From positions 1 through 62,297 of the forward strand of contig JAJPZH010000289.1 of NCBI GenBank assembly GCA_021204515.1: a stretch of DNA of 62,297 bases, read 5' to 3'. Within the stretch, counting starts at the first letter, position 1, and each line of letters starts with the position of its first letter. The position numbers and the translations under genes were made by a program. Below the pieces are notes generated by a model, which made no database searches, was not told the origin of the DNA, and saw only the letters and a list, made by a program, of their open reading frames with translations. This document shows positions 8,998 to 16,821 of the stretch, piece after piece. The stretch comes from Alistipes sp. Its GTDB lineage: Bacteria; Bacteroidota; Bacteroidia; Bacteroidales; Rikenellaceae.

Positions 8998-9017
8998 AGA
9001 ATAATATTTAAACTGGT

Positions 9018-9033
9018 ATATACCGGTATGTAT
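9018..9033. promoter_or_regulatory. Operator copy 1 (ATATACCGGTATGTAT), probable GntR site
   Basis: An AT-rich partial palindrome centred on ACCGGT. The exact reverse complement occurs at 10247-10262 before the sulfatase operon. In both places it lies just upstream of a TATATTTG -7 box and in the same orientation relative to transcription. The adjacent GntR-family gene is the obvious candidate to bind it; this is inference. Confidence 0.7.
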
Positions 9034-9118
9034 TTTATTTGCAGCAATTTTACCGTTTCACGACGATTTTGTGCAATATTTTTTTTACAGGTTCTTTTAT
9101 TAATCTGCTGAATTTATG

Positions 9119-9126
9119 TATCTTTG
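9119..9126 (+). promoter_or_regulatory. Predicted GntR-gene promoter, -7 box TATCTTTG
   Basis: Full match to TAnnTTTG, 19 bp before the start codon, so the leader is very short. The region between it and the operator is AT-rich with long T runs. Confidence 0.7.
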
Positions 9127-9145
9127 CGAAAATTAAACGATTCCC

Positions 9146-10123
9146 ATGAAAGGTAACAAACCCAAGTACAAACTGGTCGTGGACCACGTTATCGAGGGCA
9201 TAACCGCCGGAACCTACAAAAAGGGAGACTGGATTCCGTCGGTAAACGATCTATGCACGATGTTCAATCTCTCGCGCGGCACGATTTTCACGGCTTTCAA
9301 CGAACTGAAAGCCAAAGGCATCATCGAAGCCACGCCGAGCGTCGGATATTTCATCGCCGGTACCGAAATCGCGCTGAAACACCATATATTTCTGCTGTTC
9401 AACGAATTCAACATCTTCAAGGAGGACCTTTACAATTCGTTCATCGAAGCCATAGGCGACAACGCCACGGTCGATCTGGTGTTTCACAACTACAACCGCA
9501 GCGTCTTCGACACGCTCCTGCGCAACGCCGAAGGCAAGTACACGAGCTATATCATCATGTCGGGCAAATTCCAGCATATCGACGATCAGCTGCAGCGACT
9601 GGGCGGCCGGGTTTTTCTGCTCGACCACTTCCACCCCGAACTGAAGGGAAAATACTCCTCGGTGGCGCAGAATTTCGAACAGGACACCTACAACGCGCTC
9701 GTGTTCGGACAGGAGCACCTGCGGAAATACAGCCGGATCATCATGGTCCAGAAGAACGTCAAGGAGCCGCAGGAGCGTTACGACGGACTCTGCGCTTTCT
9801 GCGAAGAGTACGGATTCGAGCACGACTACATCGACACGACCAAAGGCCGCAAAATCAAGAAAGGCGAACTCTATATGGTCGTGGACGACCGCGACATGAT
9901 CTTCCTGCTGCGGCAGTCCGAAGCCCAGAAGCTGATTTTAGGCAGGGATTTCGGCATCATCTCCTACAACGAAACGCTGCTCAAGGAGGTGATCGCAGGC
10001 GGCATCACCACGCTTTCGACCGACTTCAGGCAGATGGGACGCACGATGGCCTCGCTGCTCGACAAGAAGAAGATCGTGAACATCGAGAACAAGTGGATGC
10101 TTACCATCCGCAAATCGATCTGA
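9146..10123 (+). CDS. GntR-family regulator with LacI-type sugar-sensing domain
   Basis: 325 residues. The N-terminal winged helix (about 7-72) carries GTYKKGDWIPSVNDL, the recognition helix LSRGTIFTAFNEL and GIIEATPSVGYFI, typical of the GntR family. The rest (about 80-325) looks like a periplasmic-binding-protein/LacI-type effector domain, ending with TTLSTDFRQMGRTMASLL. Such hybrids in Bacteroidetes sense a monosaccharide or its phosphate. It is divergent from galM, ends in a hairpin, and is followed by a sulfatase operon with the same operator. It probably controls galM, itself and the 10.3-14.7 kb operon in response to a sugar released from the glycan, perhaps arabinose. Confidence 0.88.
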   Translation: MKGNKPKYKLVVDHVIEGITAGTYKKGDWIPSVNDLCTMFNLSRGTIFTAFNELKAKGIIEATPSVGYFIAGTEIALKHHIFLLFNEFNIFKEDLYNSFIEAIGDNATVDLVFHNYNRSVFDTLLRNAEGKYTSYIIMSGKFQHIDDQLQRLGGRVFLLDHFHPELKGKYSSVAQNFEQDTYNALVFGQEHLRKYSRIIMVQKNVKEPQERYDGLCAFCEEYGFEHDYIDTTKGRKIKKGELYMVVDDRDMIFLLRQSEAQKLILGRDFGIISYNETLLKEVIAGGITTLSTDFRQMGRTMASLLDKKKIVNIENKWMLTIRKSI

Positions 10124-10144
10124 GGAAAATTCCGCGGCATAAAA

Positions 10145-10179
10145 CGAACGGCGAAGCGTAACGAACACTTCGCCGTTCG
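10145..10179 (+). terminator. Hairpin terminator after the GntR gene
   Basis: Perfect 12-bp arms CGAACGGCGAAG (10145-10156) and CTTCGCCGTTCG (10168-10179) with an 11-base loop, 22 bp after the stop codon. No clear T tract follows, so efficiency is uncertain. Confidence 0.65.
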
Positions 10180-10246
10180 CGTCTAAAACCCGGACTGAGG
10201 CGGTCAAAGATAAAAAATCCGAGGAATGCGGTAAAAATATATACCG

Positions 10247-10262
10247 ATACATACCGGTATAT
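10247..10262. promoter_or_regulatory. Operator copy 2 (ATACATACCGGTATAT), probable GntR site
   Basis: Exact reverse complement of the site at 9018-9033. It ends 12 bp upstream of a TATATTTG box, so a bound protein would cover the -33 region. A degenerate neighbour, ATACCGAT, lies just to the left and could be a further half-site. Confidence 0.7.
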
Positions 10263-10274
10263 TAATTTTTTATT

Positions 10275-10282
10275 TATATTTG
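10275..10282 (+). promoter_or_regulatory. Predicted promoter of sulfatase/epimerase operon, -7 box TATATTTG
   Basis: Full match to TAnnTTTG, 64 bp before the sulfatase start codon and directly downstream of operator copy 2. Confidence 0.75.
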
Positions 10283-10346
10283 CATAGCGATAGACGGTAC
10301 AACCCCGCCCGTCCAAGAGATTTCAACCAACTTAAACCACAAGACT

Positions 10347-11714
10347 ATGCAACAGAAAATCCTCTTGCCGTTGCTGGCGCCGCTCGTTGCCGGGTGCGCA
10401 CAGAAAGCCCATGCTGCCGAAAAACAGGACCCTTCGCGTCCCAATATCCTGCTTATCGTCGCCGACGACGTCAGCTATTACGACCTCGGCTGTTACGGAG
10501 CGACGAACAACGCGACCCCCAACATCGACCGTCTCGCCCGCGAAGGCATGCAGTTCACCAGCGCCTTCAACTCCTCGTCGATGAGCACCCCCACCCGGCA
10601 CAGTCTCTATACGGGCATGTACCCCATGAAAAACGGCGGTTACGCCAACCACAGCGCCGTACGCGAAGACGTGCTGACGATGCCCGTCTACATGCGACAG
10701 TTGGGCTACCGCTGCGGTCTGGCCGGCAAGTGGCATATCCGCCCCGAATATATCTTTTCGTTTGAATCCGTCCCCGGATTCAAGAAAAACTGCCTGAATC
10801 CCGATCCGTCGTACACGCTCGACGGCGTACGCGAATTCATCAACCGCAGCGAAGAACAGCCTTTCTGTCTGGTGCTGGCTTCGATCAACGCCCACCTGCC
10901 GTGGACGGGAGGCGATCCGTCGGTCTTCGACCGCGCGGCGCTCAAACTGCCGCCCCAAATGATGGACACGCCCGAAACGCGCGATATTTACGCCCGCTAT
11001 CTGGCCGAAGTCACTCTGCTCGATCAGGAGGTCGGCGACATGATCCGCCTGCTCGAAGAGCGCGGCATTTACGACAATACGCTCATCATCTTCATTTCGG
11101 AGCAGGGGACCGAAATCGCCGGCGCCAAATGGACCAACTGGCAGGCGGGCGTGAAGTCGGGCATGCTGGCCAAATGGGGCGGACACATTGCTCCGGGATC
11201 GAAAACCGACGCCGTCGTACAGTACGAAGACATCCTGCCCACGCTGATCGACGTGGCCGGCGGCAAACGCCCGAAGGATATGGACGGCTACAGCATCCGC
11301 AAGGTTCTCGACGGCAAAACCGACAAGCACCGCAAGTACGCCTTCTCGCAGACCTGCATGGTTCCGGAAGGACCTTCGTACCCCATACGTTCGGCCAGCG
11401 ACGGCAAATACAAACTCATCCACAACCTCAATTACACGCATCCCTATGCCGTGAAACACATCGAAAACAAGGAGTGGTTCGACACATGGCGCAAAAAATC
11501 CGAGGCCGATCCGGTTTCGCACCACATCTGGGAGCGTTACAAGAACCGTCCCGAGTACGAGCTGTACGACATCGAGGCCGATCCGTTCGAGATGACCAAC
11601 CTCTACGGACAGGAGCAGTACGCCAAAGTCGCCGAGAAACTCAAGAAACAGCTGGTGAAGTGGATGACCGAACAGAAGGACCAAGGACTGGCATCGGACA
11701 AAGAACTCGAATAA
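10347..11714 (+). CDS. Ser-type S1 sulfatase (N-sulfatase-like), lipoprotein
   Basis: 455 residues with a signal sequence and possible lipobox at Cys17 (PLVAGC). Metal motif RPNILLIVADDVSYYD, then GCYGATNNATPNIDRLA and signature S80-T-P-T-R84, again Ser-type. KWHIRPEY and the later SEQGTE segment, where many sulfatases have SDHG, point to the heparan N-sulfatase-like or S1_8-like branch rather than the arylsulfatase A branch. It is the first gene behind operator copy 2 and is followed at 20 bp by another sulfatase. The subfamily call is tentative. Confidence 0.88.
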   Translation: MQQKILLPLLAPLVAGCAQKAHAAEKQDPSRPNILLIVADDVSYYDLGCYGATNNATPNIDRLAREGMQFTSAFNSSSMSTPTRHSLYTGMYPMKNGGYANHSAVREDVLTMPVYMRQLGYRCGLAGKWHIRPEYIFSFESVPGFKKNCLNPDPSYTLDGVREFINRSEEQPFCLVLASINAHLPWTGGDPSVFDRAALKLPPQMMDTPETRDIYARYLAEVTLLDQEVGDMIRLLEERGIYDNTLIIFISEQGTEIAGAKWTNWQAGVKSGMLAKWGGHIAPGSKTDAVVQYEDILPTLIDVAGGKRPKDMDGYSIRKVLDGKTDKHRKYAFSQTCMVPEGPSYPIRSASDGKYKLIHNLNYTHPYAVKHIENKEWFDTWRKKSEADPVSHHIWERYKNRPEYELYDIEADPFEMTNLYGQEQYAKVAEKLKKQLVKWMTEQKDQGLASDKELE

Positions 11715-11734
11715 CAACCTGAAAAACTACGACC

Positions 11735-13498
11735 ATGAACAACAACCGGATTTTCTGCGCCCTGACGGGCATGGCGGCACTGGGTTCGTCGGCGGCCGCA
11801 GCCGCGGAAGCTCCCGCCCGCAAGGCCGGCAAAGAGCCGCAGCGCCCCAACATCATCCTGATTATGACCGACGACATGGGTTTTTCGGACATAGGCTGCT
11901 ACGGCGGCCTGATCGAAACGCCCAACCTCGACCGGCTGGCTTCGAACGGACTCCGCTACATGCAGTTCTATAACGTGGGCCGCAGCTGCCCGACGCGCGC
12001 ATCGCTGATGACGGGGCTCTATCCCCATCAGGCCGGACTGGGACACATGATCCACGACCGGGGAGAGGACGGTTACCGGGGCGAGATCAACCACAACTGC
12101 GTCACGATCGGCGAGGTGCTCCGCGATGCGGGCTATCACACGCTGCTGTCGGGCAAGTGGCACCTGAGCCGCTACCTCAACGAAGACGAGGATATTTCGA
12201 ACTGGCCCCTGCAGCGCGGATTCGACAAGTTTTACGGCATCATCCACGGCGCTTGCAGCTACTACGATCCCTATACGCTCACGCGCGGCAACAAGCGCAT
12301 CACGCCGCTGTCGGACCCCGAATACAGGAACGAACGTTTCTACTTCACGGACGCCATCACCGACAACGCCATCCAGTTCATCAACGGCGCAACGCAGCAG
12401 GACGACCGCCCCTACTTTCTCTATCTGGCCTACACCGCGGCGCACTGGCCCATGCAGGCGTTCGAGGAGGACGTACAGAAATACAAAGGCAAATTCGACA
12501 AAGGCTGGGACGTGCTGCGCAAGGAGAAGTACGACGCCATGGTACGCGCCGGAATCATCGACCCGCAGTGGGACCAGACGCCCCGCGACGGCATTCCGGC
12601 ATGGGACAGCCTGACCGAGAAGCAGAAGCAGTTCGAAATCCGCCGCATGATGGTCTATGCCGCCATGGTATCGCGTATGGATATGAACGTCGGACGGCTG
12701 GTCGATTATCTGACCCGCACCGGACAGCTCGAAAACACGGTCATCCTCTTCCTGCAGGACAACGGCGCATGTGCCGAAGACTTCCTTTCGAAGGGTAAGA
12801 TCAGAATGGTTCCCCTGCCCAACAGCGCCTCGGTCGGTCCGATGGACGACGACGAATTCGTCCCCGACATGATTCCGTTCAAGAACCGCAAGGGACAGGA
12901 GGTCTGGATGGGCGAAGGACTGGTCATGGGCGCCGACACCACATGGGGTTCGTACGGCAAAGGCTGGGCCAACGTCAGCAACGTCCCCTTCCGCGAGTAT
13001 AAACACTGGGTACACGAGGGCGGCGTCGCCACGCCGCTGATCGTACACTGGCCCGCAGGAATCAAGGCCAAGAACGACACCCGTCAGCAGCCGTCGCACC
13101 TGATCGACATCATGGCCACGTGCATCGATCTAGCGGACGCAAGTTACCCCGCGGAATACCACGGCAACAAGATCAAACCGCTCGAAGGCCGTTCGCTCGT
13201 GCCCACGTTCGGAGACAGGAACGCAGAACTCGACCGCGAAGCGATCTACTTCGAACACGAGGGCAACCGCGCCGTGCGCATGGGCAAATGGAAACTGGTC
13301 TCCAAGACCGGTCGCTATACCGACTGGATTCCGACGCCGTTCGGCAAGTGGGAGCTTTACGACATGGAGAAGGACCGTACCGAGATGCACGACCTGTCGG
13401 CGCAGCATCCCGAACTGGTGAAGCAGATGGCCGACATGTGGGACGCATACGCCCACCGGGCCAATGTCTTCCCGCTGCCCAAAAGCCGCATTCAGTAA
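11735..13498 (+). CDS. Ser-type S1 arylsulfatase (S1_4-like)
   Basis: 587 residues with a signal peptide ending around AAAAAEA. RPNIILIMTDDMGFSDIGCYGG, split here as the metal motif plus GCYGG, is followed by GRSCPTRASLMTG: the catalytic position is Ser84 and the next residue Cys85, where many homologues have Cys-Cys-Pro-Thr-Arg. YPHQAGLGHM and SGKWHL match large bacterial arylsulfatases of the S1_4 type. LQDNGACAEDF and a long C-terminal region with HWVHEGGVATPLIVHWPAG complete the fold. It lies between another sulfatase and a secreted epimerase in the same operon. Confidence 0.9.
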   Translation: MNNNRIFCALTGMAALGSSAAAAAEAPARKAGKEPQRPNIILIMTDDMGFSDIGCYGGLIETPNLDRLASNGLRYMQFYNVGRSCPTRASLMTGLYPHQAGLGHMIHDRGEDGYRGEINHNCVTIGEVLRDAGYHTLLSGKWHLSRYLNEDEDISNWPLQRGFDKFYGIIHGACSYYDPYTLTRGNKRITPLSDPEYRNERFYFTDAITDNAIQFINGATQQDDRPYFLYLAYTAAHWPMQAFEEDVQKYKGKFDKGWDVLRKEKYDAMVRAGIIDPQWDQTPRDGIPAWDSLTEKQKQFEIRRMMVYAAMVSRMDMNVGRLVDYLTRTGQLENTVILFLQDNGACAEDFLSKGKIRMVPLPNSASVGPMDDDEFVPDMIPFKNRKGQEVWMGEGLVMGADTTWGSYGKGWANVSNVPFREYKHWVHEGGVATPLIVHWPAGIKAKNDTRQQPSHLIDIMATCIDLADASYPAEYHGNKIKPLEGRSLVPTFGDRNAELDREAIYFEHEGNRAVRMGKWKLVSKTGRYTDWIPTPFGKWELYDMEKDRTEMHDLSAQHPELVKQMADMWDAYAHRANVFPLPKSRIQ

Positions 13499-13518
13499 CC
13501 AATCATAACCCGACGAAA

Positions 13519-14673
13519 ATGAACAGAAACCTATGGATCCTGACCGTCGCTGCGGCACTCGCGTCGTGCGGCGGCGCACAAAAGCCCGGCAAAGGCGTGG
13601 AACTTATCGACGCATCGGCATTCCGGACCGAAATCGCAGGCAAGCCCGTCACGCTCTACACCCTGCAGAACGAAAACGGCATGGCCGTACAGATCACCAA
13701 TTACGGCGCGCGTATCGTCGCCCTGTGGGTACCGTCGGCCGACGGCTCCTTCAAAGACGTAGTCTGGGGATATGAGAACATCGACGGTTATCTCCGCACG
13801 GCCGACAAATACTGCGGACCCGTCGTAGGACGCTACGGCAACCGCATCGGCAAAGGCCGCTTCACGCTCGACGGCAAAGAATACCAGCTGACGATCAACA
13901 ACGGTGAAAACCACCTGCACGGAGGTACGGGCGGGTTCGAAGCGCGCGTATGGAACGGCCGCGAGACGGTGGACAAACAGGGCAATCCCGCCGTCGAAAT
14001 GACCTACCGCTCGGCGGACGGCGAAGAGGGATATCCCGGCAACCTCGACATCGCGGTAACCTACTCGCTGACTCCGGACAACGAACTGGTGATCGACTAC
14101 GCAGCCACGACCGACGCTCCGACGATCGTAAACCCCACGAGCCATGTCTACTACAACCTGCACGGCACGTCGGAGAAATCGACCGACTCGCATCTGCTGA
14201 CCATCCACGCCAGCCATTTTACGCCGACCGACGCAGGGCTGATACCCACGGGTGAAATCCGTCCGGTAGAGGGCACGCCGCTCGACTTCCGCACGCCGAC
14301 GGCCATCGGCGCACGGCTGGATACGCCGCTGACCTACGAACCGCTGATATTCGGCAACGGCTACGACCACAACTGGGCGCTGGACAAACCCGAACCCAAG
14401 GCCGTGACGCTGGCAGCCGAAGTTTACGAACCTTCGACCGGTATCCGGATGAAGATTCTCACCGACCAGCCCGGCTTCCAGTTCTATGCCGGACAGGGAA
14501 TGGACGGCAAGGAGGTCGGCAAACGCGGCGACCGCCACAATTACCACTCGGGACTGGCTCTCGAAACGCAGAATTTCCCCGACGCTCCCAACCACGACAA
14601 CTTCCCGTCGTCGGTACTGCGTCCGGGCGAAGTCTACACCCAGCACACCGTATACGCCTTCGAAACAGAATAA
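13519..14673 (+). CDS. Secreted aldose 1-epimerase, lipoprotein
   Basis: 384 residues. MNRNLWILTVAAALASC gives a lipoprotein signal with Cys17, so this mutarotase acts outside the cytoplasm, unlike the one at 7.8 kb. Conserved positions are ITNYGARIVALW, GRYGNRIGKG, HLHGG, PTSHVYYNLHG with the catalytic His, GYDHNWAL and the base Glu in LALETQNFPDAPN. It follows a sulfatase by 20 bp and ends at a strong terminator, so it closes the operator-2 operon. A periplasmic mutarotase suggests free reducing sugars accumulate in the periplasm and are imported as one anomer. Confidence 0.92.
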   Translation: MNRNLWILTVAAALASCGGAQKPGKGVELIDASAFRTEIAGKPVTLYTLQNENGMAVQITNYGARIVALWVPSADGSFKDVVWGYENIDGYLRTADKYCGPVVGRYGNRIGKGRFTLDGKEYQLTINNGENHLHGGTGGFEARVWNGRETVDKQGNPAVEMTYRSADGEEGYPGNLDIAVTYSLTPDNELVIDYAATTDAPTIVNPTSHVYYNLHGTSEKSTDSHLLTIHASHFTPTDAGLIPTGEIRPVEGTPLDFRTPTAIGARLDTPLTYEPLIFGNGYDHNWALDKPEPKAVTLAAEVYEPSTGIRMKILTDQPGFQFYAGQGMDGKEVGKRGDRHNYHSGLALETQNFPDAPNHDNFPSSVLRPGEVYTQHTVYAFETE

Positions 14674-14694
14674 CGGAGAGCAACGGCAAAGAAT

Positions 14695-14727
14695 CGGGAC
14701 TGCGGCTTTTCCGCGGTCCCGTTTTTT
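14695..14727 (+). terminator. Rho-independent terminator after the secreted epimerase
   Basis: Stem CGGGACTGCGG / CCGCGGTCCCG (one G-T pair) with loop CTTTT, followed by six T residues. Starts 22 bp after the stop codon. Confidence 0.9.
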
Positions 14728-14782
14728 GCGCCGTTCGGCGCAAAATCTCTCCCGAGCGCGCAAAACATGCCGGAAAAACCGT

Positions 14783-14790
14783 TATCTTCG
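14783..14790 (+). promoter_or_regulatory. Predicted sugar-kinase promoter, -7 box TATCTTCG
   Basis: One mismatch to TAnnTTTG, 17 bp before the start codon, which implies a very short leader. No convincing TTTG at the -33 position. Confidence 0.5.
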
Positions 14791-14807
14791 CAGTAAATCG
14801 AATCGGT

Positions 14808-15737
14808 ATGAACGACACAACGAACACAAACGGACAGTGGATCGTCGGCATCGGCGAAGCCTTGTGGGACATACTGCCCGAAGGCAGGAAGATCGGCGGC
14901 GCCCCGGCGAATTTCGCATACCATGTATCGCAGTTCGGGTACCGGAGCTGCGCGGTCAGCGCCGTAGGCGACGACGAACCCGGACACGAACTGCGCAGGC
15001 AATTCTGCGAACGGGGAGTATGCTGCGCCCTCGAAACAGTTCCGTTCCCGACCGGGAGCGTGGCGGTGACACTCGACGGAGCCGGAATTCCGAGTTATGA
15101 AATCCGGGAACAGGTCGCTTGGGACAACATTCCCTTCACGCCCGAACTGGAAACGCTGGCGCGCCGGACACGAGCCGTCTGCTTCGGATCGCTGGCACAG
15201 CGCGGCGCCGTATCCCGGCAGACCATTCTGCGGTTTCTGGAAACGATACCCGACACGGCGGGACATTATAAGATCTTCGACATCAACCTGCGGCAGCATT
15301 TCTATTCGTCGGAGGTGGTCCACGATTCGCTCTGCCGCAGCAATATTCTGAAAATAAACGACGAGGAGCTGACCGTCGTAAGCCGGATGTTCGGCATACG
15401 GGCGCAGGAGCCGCAGGCGCAGTGCCGCGCCCTGCTCGAAAAATACGGACTCCGTACCGTGATACTCACCTGCGGCGCCGTCGGAAGCCATGTATTCACT
15501 CCGAACGGCATGTCGTACGTCGCCACGCCGCACGTCGAAGTGGCCGACACCGTCGGCGCGGGGGATTCGTTCACGGCGGCCTTCGTCTCGGCGCTGCTTG
15601 CCGGGCGGAAGATCGGCGAAGCGCACCGGCTGGCCGTCGATGTCTCGGCCTACGTCTGCACCCGGCAAGGCGCCATGCCGAAACTGCCGGAACGGTTCAC
15701 GGCGCAGATCAGGAAAGAACAGGCGGCGGTCAGTTGA
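14808..15737 (+). CDS. PfkB-family carbohydrate kinase (fructokinase-like)
   Basis: 309 residues, cytoplasmic. The N-terminal substrate site GEALWDILPEGRKIGGAPAN and the C-terminal DTVGAGDSFTAAF with the catalytic Asp are classic PfkB motifs; the IGGAPANFAYH form is common in fructokinases. It phosphorylates a hexose or pentose after import. It has its own promoter after the operon terminator, so it may be expressed apart from the sulfatases. The last codons lie in a hairpin shared with the convergent gene and encode EQAAVS. Confidence 0.88.
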   Translation: MNDTTNTNGQWIVGIGEALWDILPEGRKIGGAPANFAYHVSQFGYRSCAVSAVGDDEPGHELRRQFCERGVCCALETVPFPTGSVAVTLDGAGIPSYEIREQVAWDNIPFTPELETLARRTRAVCFGSLAQRGAVSRQTILRFLETIPDTAGHYKIFDINLRQHFYSSEVVHDSLCRSNILKINDEELTVVSRMFGIRAQEPQAQCRALLEKYGLRTVILTCGAVGSHVFTPNGMSYVATPHVEVADTVGAGDSFTAAFVSALLAGRKIGEAHRLAVDVSAYVCTRQGAMPKLPERFTAQIRKEQAAVS

Positions 15738-15750
15738 CCGCCGCCTGTTC
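15717..15750. terminator. Convergent hairpin formed by two coding-sequence ends
   Basis: Perfect 16-bp arms (15717-15732 and 15735-15750) with a 2-base loop. Both stop codons fall inside it and the two genes overlap by 8 bp. Because the sequence is symmetric, both proteins end in EQAAV plus Ser or Asn. No T tract; it may terminate both transcripts or pair them as antisense tails. Confidence 0.8.
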
Positions 15751-16110
15751 TGATGAAACACCCGGAGACTTTCGTTTGCAATAACGTTCGCACTGCCCGG
15801 CGATGTCGTAGCCGAGCATCGCGCCGAGCATGAAATCCTCCTCGGCGGAGAGTTCGTTGAGCGGCTTGTGGATGAATGTCGCCACGGTCTCCAGACACAT
15901 GCGGTTGCCGAAGTAAAGATTCACCTTGCTGTCGGTCACCGACTGAATCCGGTAAGCGATACCCAGCCTTTCCAGCCGCTCGGAGAGCAGCGAAGCGCAG
16001 GTGCGGCACATCGTGCAGAGCACCAGACTCCGTACACCTTTCTGGAACTCGTAAATCTGGTGCAGGAACAGCTTCATCGAATCGTAACGGCTGAACTCCT
16101 CGGCACTCAT
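15730..16110 (-). CDS. DUF2023 family protein
   Basis: 126 residues, no signal or membrane segment. It begins MSAEEFSRYDSMKLFLHQIYEF and carries an ALCTMCRTCA-like Cys cluster (actual CTMCRTC near 32-38) and two later Cys in GQCERYC. It matches my memory of DUF2023, a small Bacteroidetes family with a known fold and no known function. The start is 2 bp from the flavodoxin stop, so the two are translated from one mRNA and probably act together; a role linked to flavodoxin redox chemistry is inference. Confidence 0.8.
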   Translation of the reverse strand: MSAEEFSRYDSMKLFLHQIYEFQKGVRSLVLCTMCRTCASLLSERLERLGIAYRIQSVTDSKVNLYFGNRMCLETVATFIHKPLNELSAEEDFMLGAMLGYDIAGQCERYCKRKSPGVSSEQAAVN

Positions 16111-16112
16111 CG

Positions 16113-16604
16113 TTACTCGTTTTTAATCTGTTCGCACCATGCGGCAACCCGCCGGTCGGTCTTGTCGGGCGCGCTTTCATCGACGGCAAGTCCCACGAAC
16201 TTTCCGCCGCGGCAGACCAGCGAACCTGTTTCGTCATACCCTTCGGGCGCATACGCTCCGACGAACGTGCAGCCGCTCTGCTGCAAGCCGTCGTAAATCA
16301 GCCCGACGGCATCGCAGAACGTATCGGGATAGGAACCGCTGTCGCCGCAGCCGAAAAGCGCCACCTTTTTGCCGCTCAGATCCTGCGCCTTCAGCTGATC
16401 CAAAAAGCCGTACCAGTCGTCCTGCAGCTCGCCTGCGCCCCACGTCGAAGAACCCAGCACGAGCAGGTCGTATTTCTGCACTTCGCCGGCCGGCGTATCG
16501 GCCACATTGTGTACATCGGCGTCCGCGACGCCCAATTGTTTGGCAATATCCGCAGCCACGGCCTCGGTCGTGCCCATCGTACTGCCGAAAAAGATACCAG
16601 TCAT
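16113..16604 (-). CDS. fldA: Flavodoxin
   Basis: 163 residues, cytoplasmic FMN-binding electron carrier. The phosphate loop GSTMGTTEAVA follows a beta strand at the N-terminus. GSSTWGAGELQDDW is the first flavin-flanking loop and GCGDSGSYPDTFCDA the second, as in long-chain flavodoxins. It replaces ferredoxin under iron limitation in many bacteria. The promoter upstream carries an element shared with the 26.9-kb lipoprotein/PepSY operon, which would fit joint iron or redox control. Confidence 0.95.
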   Translation of the reverse strand: MTGIFFGSTMGTTEAVAADIAKQLGVADADVHNVADTPAGEVQKYDLLVLGSSTWGAGELQDDWYGFLDQLKAQDLSGKKVALFGCGDSGSYPDTFCDAVGLIYDGLQQSGCTFVGAYAPEGYDETGSLVCRGGKFVGLAVDESAPDKTDRRVAAWCEQIKNE

Positions 16605-16628
16605 AATTTCGTCGTTTTTGGTTTACGG

Positions 16629-16679
16629 CAAAGAAACAGCATTCCCACCGGACCGTCAATACCGGATTTTAGGGGTTTT
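16629..16679 (-). promoter_or_regulatory. Flavodoxin promoter with shared upstream element
   Basis: The plus strand reads CAAAGAAA (16629-16636, the -7 box TTTCTTTG on the minus strand), 20 bp, then CAATACCG and GATTTTAGGGGTTTT (16657-16679). The same block with one base changed occurs at 26971-26993, again exactly 20 bp from CAAAGAAA. The core has ACCC and GGGT-like half-sites around an AT centre, as expected for a dimeric activator site at the -33 region. Confidence 0.75.
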
Positions 16680-16795
16680 GGCGCGGCCGGATAGCATTAT
16701 GATGGGATGCCGCACGAACGCAACTCATTATTATTGATGATGGTTGCAATGCAATTTACCAAGATATGGCGATTGCCGCATATGCCGGGGCGCTA

Positions 16796-16803
16796 TACTT
16801 TTG
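16796..16803 (+). promoter_or_regulatory. Predicted TonB-receptor promoter, -7 box TACTTTTG
   Basis: Full match to TAnnTTTG, 18 bp before the start codon of the frameshifted TonB receptor. I see no copy of the flavodoxin element here. Confidence 0.65.
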
Positions 16804-16821
16804 TCCCGTGAAAACAGAACT

